A DNA stretch of 64,000 nt from assembly GCA_965198795.1 (NCBI GenBank), contig OZ240674.1, forward strand, positions 1,860,001 to 1,924,000, in the 5' to 3' direction. Positions 41,956 to 50,692 of this stretch are shown here, piece by piece. The notes below the pieces were generated by a model. It saw only the letters and a list, made by a program, of their open reading frames with translations. It did not search any database and was not told where the DNA came from. This stretch comes from G965198795 sp965198795. GTDB lineage: Bacteria; Pseudomonadota; Alphaproteobacteria; Rhodospirillales; Casp-alpha2. Numbering within the stretch: the stretch's first letter is position 1; each line of letters opens with the position of its first letter. A program made the translations under genes and the position numbers.

Positions 41956-42972
41956 CTAGGTCCCGGCGGGCAGGGAGTAGCGCACAACGGCGAGGGCGGC
42001 GACCCAGGCGCCGTTGATCAGACACGCGACGACAAAGACATAGAGCGCACGGTTGATGTCCCTTGCCTTGGCCTTCGCGGTCCCATCCCCAAGCCAGGGA
42101 TCCGTGACGATTTCCCGGGAATAGCGGCGCGGACCCGCGAGCGACAAATGAAGCGCGCCGGCCATGGCCGCTTCCGGCCAGCCCGCGTTGGGCGAACGAT
42201 GCTTGCCGGCGTCCCGCAGCATGGTCTTCACCGCTCCCAAAGGCCTCGCCGTCGGCACGAAAGCCGACGCCAAACAGATAAACAGACCCGACAGCCGGGC
42301 CGGGATCAGGTTCAGGATGTCATCCAACCTGGCCGCCGGCATCCCGTAGGCCCGGTACCTGTCCGTCTTGTGACCAATCATGCTGTCCATGGTGTTGACG
42401 GCTTTATAGATGCAAATGCCCGGAAGGCCGAACAGCACATACCAGAAAACCGGGGCGACGATCCCATCCGAGAAATTCTCCGCCGTCGATTCGATGGCCG
42501 CGCGGGCGACGCCATGCTGATCTAGTTGCGCCGGGTCCCGCCCGACGATAAATGAAACGGCTTCGCGCCCGGGCTCCAATCCTTCTCGCAAGGAAACGGC
42601 CACCTCGCGCACATGGTCATAAAGACTGCGCCCCGCGACCAAGGTGATCAGCAAGATGACCTCTAAAATCCAGCCCCAGGGATGGTGCAGACTGACGGTC
42701 GCGGCGGCCAGTCCAACGGCGCCGGCGGCGGCGATGACGAACAGCGCTGACAGCAGGCCCCTGACCGCCCTGTCCATTTGGCTGCGATGCTCGCGGTTGA
42801 GCTTCTTTTCCAATCCGCCGATCAGCCGCCCGATCAGCGCCACTGGATGCGGCGCCAGTCGATAGAACCATTTCGGGTCGCCGAAATAGGCGTCGATCAG
42901 AAGCGCGATCAGCAACAGAAACAGCGGATCGACCGCCGCCGTTTCTCCGCCCAAGGGACCGAACGTAAACAT
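41956..42972 (-). CDS. cbiB: Adenosylcobinamide-phosphate synthase
   Basis: A 338-residue inner-membrane enzyme (CbiB/CobD) that attaches the aminopropanol arm to adenosylcobyric acid. Features are LLIALLIDAYFGDPKWFYRL at the N-terminus, HPVALIGRLIGGLEKKLNR, AIESTAENFSDGIVAPVFWY (about residues 155-174) and MAGALHLSLAGPRRYS, with hydrophobic spans between. ATG 42972 begins the conserved part; the frame is open to 43101 but that extension overlaps the promoter region of the next gene. It belongs to the cobalamin cluster that continues to 54.7 kb and diverges from it. Confidence 0.92.
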   Translation of the reverse strand: MFTFGPLGGETAAVDPLFLLLIALLIDAYFGDPKWFYRLAPHPVALIGRLIGGLEKKLNREHRSQMDRAVRGLLSALFVIAAAGAVGLAAATVSLHHPWGWILEVILLITLVAGRSLYDHVREVAVSLREGLEPGREAVSFIVGRDPAQLDQHGVARAAIESTAENFSDGIVAPVFWYVLFGLPGICIYKAVNTMDSMIGHKTDRYRAYGMPAARLDDILNLIPARLSGLFICLASAFVPTARPLGAVKTMLRDAGKHRSPNAGWPEAAMAGALHLSLAGPRRYSREIVTDPWLGDGTAKAKARDINRALYVFVVACLINGAWVAALAVVRYSLPAGT

Positions 42973-43092
42973 TGCCGCAGAATGGCGGCGGGCGCCAGTC
43001 TTCGTCAATTCCCAAGCCGCCCTCGATTGAAGCTCTTTCTTTACTCTTTCGGAGATATTATGGCCGCCGCAAGTTCTGGGATTTAGGGACCC

Positions 43093-44397
43093 ATGGATCA
43101 AATACTCGCCGATTTGCGCGGCGTTGTCTCGGACACCGGGGCCTGGCTGATGACGGTCTGGGACGCGATGGCGCGCGCCGCCGCCTTGCTGCCGGACTGG
43201 CTGCTGGCGACCATCCTGGCCGGTGTGCTGGGCGTCGTCATTTTGATCGCCGGGATGGCGCGGCCGCGCGGCGGGTTGAATGATCGGGAGGATTTCGTCT
43301 TCGGCGAACGGCGGGGAGAAACTCCCGGCGGGCCTCCGTTCGATCAGGAAGACCGCAGACCAGCCCCCGGCGTCATGGATATCATTGCCGGAGAGTCTGG
43401 AACCCGTGAACTCCCCATGCGTTCCGAGTCCACGGCCCCGCCCCAGCCGGACCGGGAAGCATTCGAACGTCCGGTGCTCGCGGGTCTGGCTGAAAGTTTG
43501 GAGGCGCGCGGCGTCACCGGCGCGGATTTGGACGGCCGCATTCGCCGGTTCGCGGCTGACTTGCCGGAGCTGGAAGCGCGCCTGGCCGGCTTGAAGCCCG
43601 AACGCTCCGACCTGGAGCCTTTGCTACAGCAGGCCCGCTCGGCCCTCGCGTCCGGCGACTTGGACCATGGTGTGTCGTTGTTGGTTGAGGCGGGGGAAGC
43701 CGAAAGCGAGAGCTTCTCGGGCGTCCGGCGAAAATTGGACAATCATGCCCGCGCCGCCGCCGAGTCGCGTCTATTGGCGGGCGATTTTCTGCTGGCCCAG
43801 GACGCCGCCGGGGACGCGATCACGCTTTATAAGCGCGCGTTGGCCGAGGCGCCGGCGGATGAGACGGAACTGCGCGTCGAATGCCTGAATAAATTGGGCG
43901 CCGCGCAATATGCCGCCCAGGCCTATGAAGCGGCCGCCAAGACGTTTGAGGAAGCGCTTATCATTATGGAAGACGCGCTGGGCGAGACGCATCCTGAATT
44001 GACGCCGGTCGTCAACAACCTCGCTCTCGCCAAGGACGGCGCTGGTGACAGGCAGGAGGCGGAAAGGCTCCACCGCCGGGCGCTGCGGTCCGATGAACGC
44101 GCCAAGGGACCAGATCATCCGGATGTGGCGGCGGATTTGAATAACCTGGCGTTACTTTATAAACGCTGGGGCCGGCTGGGCGCGGCGGAATCCTTGCTTC
44201 GCCGCGCGCTGAGCATCAAGCGCGGGCGCTTCTCGCAAGGCGACCCGGCGCTTGCCCTGGGTCTTCGTAATTTGGCGGCCGTGTTGCGCGAGCGAAATAA
44301 GCCCGAGGAGGCGGAAGAGCTGGAGCGGGAGGCCAATCTGCTGACGCCCTCGACACATAAAAATAAATCGGAGACGGCGGCTTCCGAAACTGTCTAA
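43093..44397 (+). CDS. Tetratricopeptide-repeat protein, membrane-anchored
   Basis: A 434-residue protein. One membrane span (LLATILAGVLGVVILIAG, about residues 37-54) is followed by a low-complexity linker and a C-terminal TPR array of the kinesin-light-chain type. Repeats such as LAQDAAGDAITLYKRALAEA, AYEAAAKTFEEALIIMEDAL and ADLNNLALLYKRWGRLGAAE run from about residue 225 to 420. It should be a scaffold exposed on one face of the inner membrane. It lies between cbiB and cbiX without any link to cobalamin chemistry that I can see. ATG 43093 gives a short but adequate leader. Confidence 0.82.
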   Translation: MDQILADLRGVVSDTGAWLMTVWDAMARAAALLPDWLLATILAGVLGVVILIAGMARPRGGLNDREDFVFGERRGETPGGPPFDQEDRRPAPGVMDIIAGESGTRELPMRSESTAPPQPDREAFERPVLAGLAESLEARGVTGADLDGRIRRFAADLPELEARLAGLKPERSDLEPLLQQARSALASGDLDHGVSLLVEAGEAESESFSGVRRKLDNHARAAAESRLLAGDFLLAQDAAGDAITLYKRALAEAPADETELRVECLNKLGAAQYAAQAYEAAAKTFEEALIIMEDALGETHPELTPVVNNLALAKDGAGDRQEAERLHRRALRSDERAKGPDHPDVAADLNNLALLYKRWGRLGAAESLLRRALSIKRGRFSQGDPALALGLRNLAAVLRERNKPEEAEELEREANLLTPSTHKNKSETAASETV

Positions 44398-44480
44398 CGT
44401 CTCTATAATCTGCTGCGCCGTCGCCCGAAGGCCATGACCAGGCGATCAATCCGCATGCTCGAAGGCAAGGACCAAGCACC

Positions 44481-45497
44481 ATGAAAGACAATCCCTTCCC
44501 CCGCACCGGCATCATGGTTTGCGGCCACGGCAGCCGCGACACCGGCGCCGTTGACGAATTCAACGCCATTGTCGGGCGTTTGAAGGAGCGGTTTCCCGAT
44601 CATCCGGTGGAAAGCGGCTTTTTGGAATTCGCGGCGCCGATCATCCGGACGGGTCTGGAGAAGCTTAGGGAACAGGGGATGAAGCGGATCATCTGTGTGC
44701 CCAGCATGTTGTTCGCCGCAGGCCACGTGAAGAATGACCTGCCCAGCGAGATCAACAATTTCGCCCATGAAAACCCGGAACTCGATGTCCGCTATGGCCG
44801 GGAACTGGCTATCGACTCGAAGCTGTTGAGAGCGGCCGGAGACCGGATTGAGGCGGCTCTGGCCGGTGTATCGGATGACATCCCGCGCGCGGAAACGCTT
44901 CTGATGGTCGTCGGCCGCGGCACCAACGACCCGGACGCCAACTCCAATGTCTCGAAGGTCGCCCGAATGCTGTGGGAAGGCATGGGGTTTGGCTGGGCGG
45001 AAGTGAGTTATTCGGGCGTGGCGTTTCCCCTGGTGGACGCGGGGCTCGAACGGGCCGTGAAGCTTGGTTACAAGCGCGTTGTCGTCTTCCCCTATTTCCT
45101 ATTCACCGGCATTTTGGTGAAGCGCGTCTACAAATGGGTCGATGAGGCCGCGGCCGCGAACCCCGGCGTGGAGTTCGTGAAGGCAAGCTATCTGAACGAC
45201 CACAAAGGTCTGATCGAATGCTTCGCCGACCGGGTGCTGGAAGCCATGGACGGCGACCGGAACATGAACTGCCAACTGTGTAAATACCGTGAGCAAATCA
45301 TCGGTTATGAAGCGGACGCCGGCGCGCCCCAGGTTGGTCACCATCACCATGTCATGGGGATCGGGACGGACGGCGCGGACGCCCAAGATCATGGTGTGCG
45401 TCACGGCCATACTCACCATGGACATTCTCACGGATATTCTCACGGTCATGGGCATGGCCATTCCCATGAGACGCCAAAGGATACGGCGGACAGTTAG
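44481..45497 (+). CDS. cbiX: Sirohydrochlorin cobaltochelatase, long CbiX with Fe-S motif and His-rich tail
   Basis: A 338-residue class II chelatase that inserts cobalt into sirohydrochlorin, the committing step of the early-cobalt route. The N-terminal half has the catalytic GIMVCGHGSRDTGAVDEF and the distal VPSMLFAAGHVKNDLP; a second CbiX-like half follows (LLMVVGRGTNDPDANSN; VVVFPYFLFTGILVKRVYKW). MNCQLC (Met262, Cys264, Cys267) is the MxCxxC motif known to hold an Fe-S cluster in Bacillus CbiX. Residues 287-329 are very His-rich (HGHTHHGHSHGYSHGHGHGH), probably a cobalt store. It leads a run of overlapping cobalamin genes. Confidence 0.93.
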   Translation: MKDNPFPRTGIMVCGHGSRDTGAVDEFNAIVGRLKERFPDHPVESGFLEFAAPIIRTGLEKLREQGMKRIICVPSMLFAAGHVKNDLPSEINNFAHENPELDVRYGRELAIDSKLLRAAGDRIEAALAGVSDDIPRAETLLMVVGRGTNDPDANSNVSKVARMLWEGMGFGWAEVSYSGVAFPLVDAGLERAVKLGYKRVVVFPYFLFTGILVKRVYKWVDEAAAANPGVEFVKASYLNDHKGLIECFADRVLEAMDGDRNMNCQLCKYREQIIGYEADAGAPQVGHHHHVMGIGTDGADAQDHGVRHGHTHHGHSHGYSHGHGHGHSHETPKDTADS

Positions 45498-45509
45498 GAA
45501 TCCTCCGCG

Positions 45510-46145
45510 GTGCGTTTCGCCTTTCAATACGAGAAGGACCCGGCGGCGATTTATCGCCGGTCTTTCGCCGTCATTGAGCGGGAAGCCGATCTGAGCAAGC
45601 TGCATGCGGATATGAAACCTGTGGCGGCGCGCTTGATCCACGCTTGCGGTATGCCGGATATCGTCTCTGAACTCGCCTATTGGGGAAATCCGGTTGAATC
45701 GGGGCGGGAGGCGCTGGCGGCCGGCGCGCCCATTCTTGTCGATGCGGAAATGGTTGCGCACGGCGTCATCCGGAATCGCCTGCCTGCGGGTAACGACGTG
45801 ATCTGCACCCTGAACGGCCCAGACACCCCGGAGGCCGCCCGGCGTCTGGGAACGACCCGCTCGGCGGCGGCTCTGGAAGGTTGGCGGGACAGGCTGGAGG
45901 GCGCCGTTGTGGCCATCGGCAACGCCCCCACGGCGTTGTTCCATCTGTTGGAAATGATCGCCAACGGCGGGCCTCGGCCATCGGTCATTTTTGGGTTTCC
46001 GGTGGGATTCGTCGGGGCGGAGGAGTCGAAAGACGCCTTGGTGAGCTTCGCCGGCGCTCAACCGTTTTTGACGCTACTGGGCCGCAGGGGCGGCAGCGCC
46101 ATGGCCGCCGCCGCGGTCAACGCCGTCGCGCGACGCGAGCCATGA
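45510..46145 (+). CDS. cobH: Precorrin-8X methylmutase (cobalt-precorrin-8 methylmutase)
   Basis: A 211-residue enzyme that moves the C11 methyl group to C12, forming hydrogenobyrinate or cobyrinate. The catalytic His is in ARLIHACGMPDIVSELAY (His44). Other family marks are ILVDAEMVAHGVIRNRLPAG and AVVAIGNAPTALFHLLEMI, and RPSVIFGFPVGFVGAEESK. GTG 45510 is used; no ATG fits, and the GTG stands 12 bases after the cbiX stop. The stop overlaps the ATG of the next gene. Confidence 0.93.
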   Translation: MRFAFQYEKDPAAIYRRSFAVIEREADLSKLHADMKPVAARLIHACGMPDIVSELAYWGNPVESGREALAAGAPILVDAEMVAHGVIRNRLPAGNDVICTLNGPDTPEAARRLGTTRSAAALEGWRDRLEGAVVAIGNAPTALFHLLEMIANGGPRPSVIFGFPVGFVGAEESKDALVSFAGAQPFLTLLGRRGGSAMAAAAVNAVARREP

Positions 46146-47389
46146 GGACAGACGGGGACGAAACCCGCTGGCTTACCGTGGTCGGCGTTGGCGAGGACGG
46201 CCTGGATGGGTTGAGCGAAAAGGCCAGAGCCGCCATTAATAACGCGGAAGTATTGGCCGGCGGCCGGCGCCATCATGAATTCGTTCCGGAATCCAAAGCG
46301 CTGCGCATCGACTGGAATGCCGGCGTGGACGCCGGATTAGACGCCGTGGCCGAGCGGGCGGGGGCGCGCGTCTGCGTTTTGGCGACAGGCGATCCGCTCT
46401 GTTTCGGGATCGCCAAGCGGCTGATCGCCAGATTCGGGATTCAGGCGATGGAGATCCTGCCGGCCGCGGGGGCGTTCTCGTTATTGGCGGCGCGCATGGG
46501 CTGGGCGCTGGCGGATGGCTCCAGCAAGGCCGTCAGCTGTCACGCCCACCCCGTTTCCGTACTGAACCGCCACCTCGCGCCCGGCAGGCGTTTGATGGTG
46601 CTGACCCGGAACGGGGAAACGCCCGCCGCCGCCGCCGCGCTGCTGTCGGAGCGCGGGTTCGGCGAGAGCCGCCTGACGGTCTTCGAGCATATGGGCGGAG
46701 AGAGAGAGGCGCGGCGCGACTTCAGGGCCAAGGACGGCGTTCCCGCCGTCGCGGATTTGAATGTTCTGGCCATTGAGTGCGCCGCCGGACCGGGAGCGCG
46801 AATCTGGCCTGAAGCGCCTGGCTTGCCGGAAGAGGCTTTCCGCCACGACGGCAAGATCACCAAACGCGAAGTCCGCGCCGCGACGCTCGCCAAACTGATG
46901 CCGATGGCCGGACAGACTCTCTGGGATATCGGGACGGGCAGCGGCGCCGTCGCCATCGAATGGCTGCGCGCCGGCGAGGGAATGCGGGCTTTCGCCGTGG
47001 AGAAAGAGGCCGGCCGCGTCGCCGACGTCCGTCATAACGCGAACGCCCTTGGCGTTCCCGAACTCGGAATCATCAAAGGCCGCGCGCCGGAGGTCCTGTC
47101 CAACATCCCGGAACCGCCGGACGCCGTGTTCGTCGGCGGAGGCGTGAGCGCGCCCGGCATGCTTGAAGCCGCTTGTGAGGCGTTACCGCCGGGCGGACGC
47201 GCCGTCGCCAATGGCGTGACGCTGGAAGCCAAGGAACGGCTCATCGCCGCGCATCGCGAATGGGGCGGAGAGTTGACGCAAATCGCCGTCGCCAAATCCG
47301 GTTCCGTTGGCCGGATGACCGCTTTTCGTCCGTTGATGGAAGTTTGGCAGTGGTCGATGACGAAACCGCGCCAAGGGGACGGCGCGTGA
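46142..47389 (+). CDS. cobL: Precorrin-6Y C5,15-methyltransferase (decarboxylating), CbiE-CbiT fusion
   Basis: A 415-residue two-domain enzyme. Residues 1-205 are the CbiE tetrapyrrole methylase (TVVGVGEDGLDGLSEKARAA; ATGDPLCFGIAKRL). Residues 220-410 are the CbiT class I methyltransferase and decarboxylase, with the SAM loop LWDIGTGSGAVAIEWLRAGE and the block AVFVGGGVSAPGMLEAACEA. It methylates C5 and C15 and removes the C12 acetate carboxyl. ATG 46142 overlaps the cobH stop as ATGA, and the stop overlaps the next start as GTGA. Confidence 0.94.
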   Translation: MRTDGDETRWLTVVGVGEDGLDGLSEKARAAINNAEVLAGGRRHHEFVPESKALRIDWNAGVDAGLDAVAERAGARVCVLATGDPLCFGIAKRLIARFGIQAMEILPAAGAFSLLAARMGWALADGSSKAVSCHAHPVSVLNRHLAPGRRLMVLTRNGETPAAAAALLSERGFGESRLTVFEHMGGEREARRDFRAKDGVPAVADLNVLAIECAAGPGARIWPEAPGLPEEAFRHDGKITKREVRAATLAKLMPMAGQTLWDIGTGSGAVAIEWLRAGEGMRAFAVEKEAGRVADVRHNANALGVPELGIIKGRAPEVLSNIPEPPDAVFVGGGVSAPGMLEAACEALPPGGRAVANGVTLEAKERLIAAHREWGGELTQIAVAKSGSVGRMTAFRPLMEVWQWSMTKPRQGDGA

Positions 47390-48087
47390 CCGGCACGCTT
47401 TATGGATTGGGGGTGGGGCCGGGCGACCCGGAACTGCTTACCTTAAAGGCCGTGCGGTTGTTGAGCGCCGTTGACGTCGTGGCGTACCCCGCGCCAGAGA
47501 AAGGCGACGGCCTCGCCCGAGTGATCGCCGGGCCGCATGTTCCGGAGGGTGTGACGGAATTGGCGATCAAGACGCCCATGACGCCGGGCGCCTTTCCGGC
47601 CAACGATGTTTACGACCGCTATGCGGCCGAAATCGCCAATCACCTGAGTTCCGGGCGGGACGTGGCTGTTTTGTGCGAGGGCGACCCGTTTCTCTACGGT
47701 TCCTTCATGTATATTTTCATGCGGCTCGCGGAACGCTTCCCCACGGAAGTGGTGCCTGGGGTCTCCTCAATCGGAGCCTGCGCGGCGGCGGCGGCTCATC
47801 CGCTGGTTTCCCGCAACCAAGTGCTGACCGTTTTGCCGGCCCCCTTGCCCTCGGACGAACTGGAACGGCGGCTTTGGGAGACGGACGCCGCCGCGATCAT
47901 GAAGGTGGGGCGGCATCTGGATAAAATTCAGAAGGTTCTTATCAAGACAAACCGGTTGGAGGGGGCGGTTTACGTGGCCAGAGCCAGCTTTAAAGACCAG
48001 CGTGTGGCGCCTGTGACGGAGCTGAAGGACGAGACCGCGCCGTATTTTTCCATGATCCTGGTCCGTAAACCGGAGGGAGACGGTTGA
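47386..48087 (+). CDS. cobI: Precorrin-2 C20-methyltransferase
   Basis: A 233-residue SAM-dependent tetrapyrrole methylase (CobI/CbiL). The SAM-binding start is TLYGLGVGPGDPELLTLKAV, followed by VAVLCEGDPFLYGSFMYIFM (about residues 92-111), VVPGVSSIGACAAAAAHPLV and IMKVGRHLDKIQKVL. GTG 47386 was chosen; it overlaps the cobL stop as GTGA and puts the conserved N-terminus at residue 4. The stop TGA overlaps the start of the next gene (TGATG). Confidence 0.93.
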   Translation: MTGTLYGLGVGPGDPELLTLKAVRLLSAVDVVAYPAPEKGDGLARVIAGPHVPEGVTELAIKTPMTPGAFPANDVYDRYAAEIANHLSSGRDVAVLCEGDPFLYGSFMYIFMRLAERFPTEVVPGVSSIGACAAAAAHPLVSRNQVLTVLPAPLPSDELERRLWETDAAAIMKVGRHLDKIQKVLIKTNRLEGAVYVARASFKDQRVAPVTELKDETAPYFSMILVRKPEGDG

Positions 48088-49934
48088 TGCCCGGCGCCGC
48101 GCCTCCCGCCCATCCCGTTTACATCGCGGTTTCCAAACAGGGTTTGAAGCTGAGTAGGCGTCTTCAGGGTGTTTTACCGGCTTGCGAAGTCCATGGCCGG
48201 GCCGGCCGGGTGAGCGGCGCGGACGCGTATTTCGAGGAAACCGCAGCCGAGTTGGCGCGGTTGTTCAAGGCGGGTCATCCCATCGTCGCGATCATGTCCG
48301 CCGGAATCGTCATCCGGGCGCTGGGTCCGCATCTGGAAGACAAAAGGACCGAGCCGCCTGTGGTGGTGGTCGCCGAGGACGGCGCCGCCGTGGCGCCTTT
48401 ATTGGGCGGTCACAGCCCGCTTCTGGGCGGCGCTAACGCCATGGCCCGGAAACTGGCCGATGCGTTGATGGTTCAACCAGCGATCACGACCGCGAGCGAC
48501 GTCAGTCTGGGTGTCGCGCTGGACGCGCCCCCGCCGGGCTGGCGCGTGGCGAACCGGGAAGCGGCGAAACCCCTGGCGGCGGCCCTGTTGGCGGGCGAAC
48601 CTGTCCGGCTGGACGAGGAAGCTTGTCCGGCGCTCTGGTTGCGGGATGCGGGATTGGCGCTGGATATGGGGTCGGAGCGCGTCATTCGCGTCACACATAA
48701 ACTCTGTTCCGCGCGGGACCGGGCGCTGTGTCTGCATCCGCCGGTTCTCGCCGTCGGTGTGGGGTGTGAACGGAACGCCGCGCCGGATGAGGTGACCGCC
48801 CTGGTGAGGGAGACCTTGCGGGACGCGGGGCTCGCCGAAGCCGCCGTCGCCGGGATATTTTCCATCAATGTGAAAATGGATGAGGCCGCTGTCCATGCCG
48901 CGGCCGGGGCGTTGGACGTCCCCGCCCGGTTTTTCGACCCGGAGATTGTGGAAGCGGAAACGCCAAGGCTCGCGAATCCGTCACAGATTGTTTTCGGCGA
49001 GGTCGGCTGCCATGGCGTCGCGGAGGGAGCGGCGCTGGCGGCCGTCGGCGCCGAAGGCTCGCTGATTGTCGAAAAACGAAAATCCCGGCGGGCCACGGTC
49101 GCCGTTGCTCTCTCGTCCGCTCCTCTGACTGCTTCCGCCATCGGCCGCGCGCGCGGGCGGCTGACGGTGATCGGGACGGGTCCAGGCGCGGCCGGCTGGC
49201 GCGCGCCGGAAACATCGCGCGCCGTCGCGGAAGCGGACGAGGTGGTGGGTTATGGCCCTTATCTGGATTTGCTGGGCGGCGCGGCCGCCGGGAAACCCCG
49301 GTTTTCCTCTGAACTTGGCGAGGAGGAGGCCCGGGTTCGAAAAGCGCTCGACCGGGCCGCGCGGGGTAAAAAAGTGGCCCTGGTCTGCTCTGGCGATCCA
49401 GGCGTCTACGCCCTGGCGTCTTTGGTTTTTGAGGTGATGGACAAGAGTGACGATCCCGCCTGGCGGCGATTGGAGATTGACGTCCAGCCGGGAATTTCCG
49501 CGATGCAGGCCGCCGCCGCCCGCGCCGGTGCGCCCTTGGGCCATGATTTCTGCGCGATTTCGTTATCCGATCTGCTGACCGACTGGACGGTCATCGAGGC
49601 ACGGCTTCAGGCGGCGGCCGCCGCCGATTTCGTGGTCGCGTTCTACAATCCCGCGTCGAAACGGCGCCGTTGGCAATTGGAGCGCGCGCGGGAGGTGTTG
49701 CTCTCGGGCCGCCCGTCCGGGACGCCCGTCGTTCTCGCGCGCGATTTGGGCAGGGCGGATGAACGGGTGACCATTACAACCTTGGGCGAATTGAGCGCCG
49801 ATCAGGCGGACATGTTGACGCTTGTCCTGGTGGGCTCCAGCGACACCCGCTTGATCGAGCGGTCCGGCAGAACCTGGGCTTACACCCCCCGGGGGTACGC
49901 CAGGAAGATGCGGAATGCGGGAGAGGGCGCGTGA
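48087..49934 (+). CDS. Fused cobalt-precorrin-5A hydrolase (CbiG) and precorrin-3B C17-methyltransferase (CobJ/CbiH)
   Basis: A 615-residue fusion. The N-terminal about 345 residues are CbiG, which opens the delta-lactone and releases acetaldehyde in the anaerobic route: IVAIMSAGIVIRALGPHLED, APLLGGHSPLLGGANAMARK, VLAVGVGCERNAAPDEVTAL. The C-terminal 265 residues are the ring-contraction C17 methylase: RLTVIGTGPGAAGWRAPETS, ALVCSGDPGVYALASLVFEV and DFVVAFYNPASKRRRWQLER. The two enzymes act in succession, so fusion is chemically sensible. ATG 48087 overlaps the cobI stop; a TTG one codon earlier is possible. Confidence 0.93.
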   Translation: MPGAAPPAHPVYIAVSKQGLKLSRRLQGVLPACEVHGRAGRVSGADAYFEETAAELARLFKAGHPIVAIMSAGIVIRALGPHLEDKRTEPPVVVVAEDGAAVAPLLGGHSPLLGGANAMARKLADALMVQPAITTASDVSLGVALDAPPPGWRVANREAAKPLAAALLAGEPVRLDEEACPALWLRDAGLALDMGSERVIRVTHKLCSARDRALCLHPPVLAVGVGCERNAAPDEVTALVRETLRDAGLAEAAVAGIFSINVKMDEAAVHAAAGALDVPARFFDPEIVEAETPRLANPSQIVFGEVGCHGVAEGAALAAVGAEGSLIVEKRKSRRATVAVALSSAPLTASAIGRARGRLTVIGTGPGAAGWRAPETSRAVAEADEVVGYGPYLDLLGGAAAGKPRFSSELGEEEARVRKALDRAARGKKVALVCSGDPGVYALASLVFEVMDKSDDPAWRRLEIDVQPGISAMQAAAARAGAPLGHDFCAISLSDLLTDWTVIEARLQAAAAADFVVAFYNPASKRRRWQLERAREVLLSGRPSGTPVVLARDLGRADERVTITTLGELSADQADMLTLVLVGSSDTRLIERSGRTWAYTPRGYARKMRNAGEGA

Positions 49935-50692
49935 CCGTTCATTTTATCGGCGCGGGACCGGGGGCGCCGGACCTGATCACGGTTCGGGGTCTCAAGCTGA
50001 TCCAATCGTGCCCGGTGATCCTCTATGCGGGCTCGCTGGTGCCGAAGGCGGTGTTGTCGGAAGCGCGGCGCGGCGCCCGTGTTATCGACACCGCGCCGAT
50101 GCATCTCGATGGAATCATCGCCGAGATGGAGCGGGCCCGCCAAGCGGGCCAGGACGTCGCCCGCGTTCACTCTGGCGATCCCTCGCTTTATGGCGCCATC
50201 GCCGAGCAGATCCGCCGCCTGGAAGCTCTCGGGATCGCTTATGACATTACGCCGGGCGTACCCGCGTACGCCGCCGCCGCTGCGAGTCTGGGCGTTGAGT
50301 TGACGCTGCCCAACGTCAGCCAGTCCGTCATCCTGACCCGGACGGCCGTGCGCAGTTCCGCCATGCCGGAGGGCGAGGATCTGGCGACGCTGGGAAAGAG
50401 CGGCGCGACGCTTGCGATCCATCTATCGGTTAATAATCTTGCCCATGTCGTGCGTGAACTGACGCCGCTCTATGGCGCGGACTGCCCCGCCGCCGTGGTC
50501 CATCGGGTCACCTGGCCCGACGAGGCGGCGGTGACCGGCGTCTTGGAAGACATTCGGGACAAGGTAAAGGCGGCGGGTTTCACCAGAACGGCGTTAATCC
50601 TGGTCGGCCGCAGCCTTGATCAGAAGAATTTCACGGACAGCCGTCTTTACGCCGCCGATCATCATCATGCGCTGAGGCCCAAAAGAGCCTAA
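49931..50692 (+). CDS. cobM: Precorrin-4 C11-methyltransferase
   Basis: A 253-residue SAM-dependent methylase (CobM/CbiF). Motifs are TVHFIGAGPGAPDLITVRGL at the N-terminus, VARVHSGDPSLYGAIAEQIR (about residues 76-95), YDITPGVPAYAAAAASLGVE and VVHRVTWPDEAAVTG. GTG 49931 overlaps the stop of the fused CbiG-CobJ gene as GTGA. It is the last gene of this forward run; its stop overlaps the stop of the convergent cobK by 3 bases. Confidence 0.94.
   Translation: MTVHFIGAGPGAPDLITVRGLKLIQSCPVILYAGSLVPKAVLSEARRGARVIDTAPMHLDGIIAEMERARQAGQDVARVHSGDPSLYGAIAEQIRRLEALGIAYDITPGVPAYAAAAASLGVELTLPNVSQSVILTRTAVRSSAMPEGEDLATLGKSGATLAIHLSVNNLAHVVRELTPLYGADCPAAVVHRVTWPDEAAVTGVLEDIRDKVKAAGFTRTALILVGRSLDQKNFTDSRLYAADHHHALRPKRA

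Noticed and set aside
41586..43092. Cobalamin riboswitch near cbiB, cbiX or the TPR gene
   Set aside because: I looked for the conserved B12-box and core bases in the gaps and saw no convincing match; a covariance-model search would be needed to exclude it.
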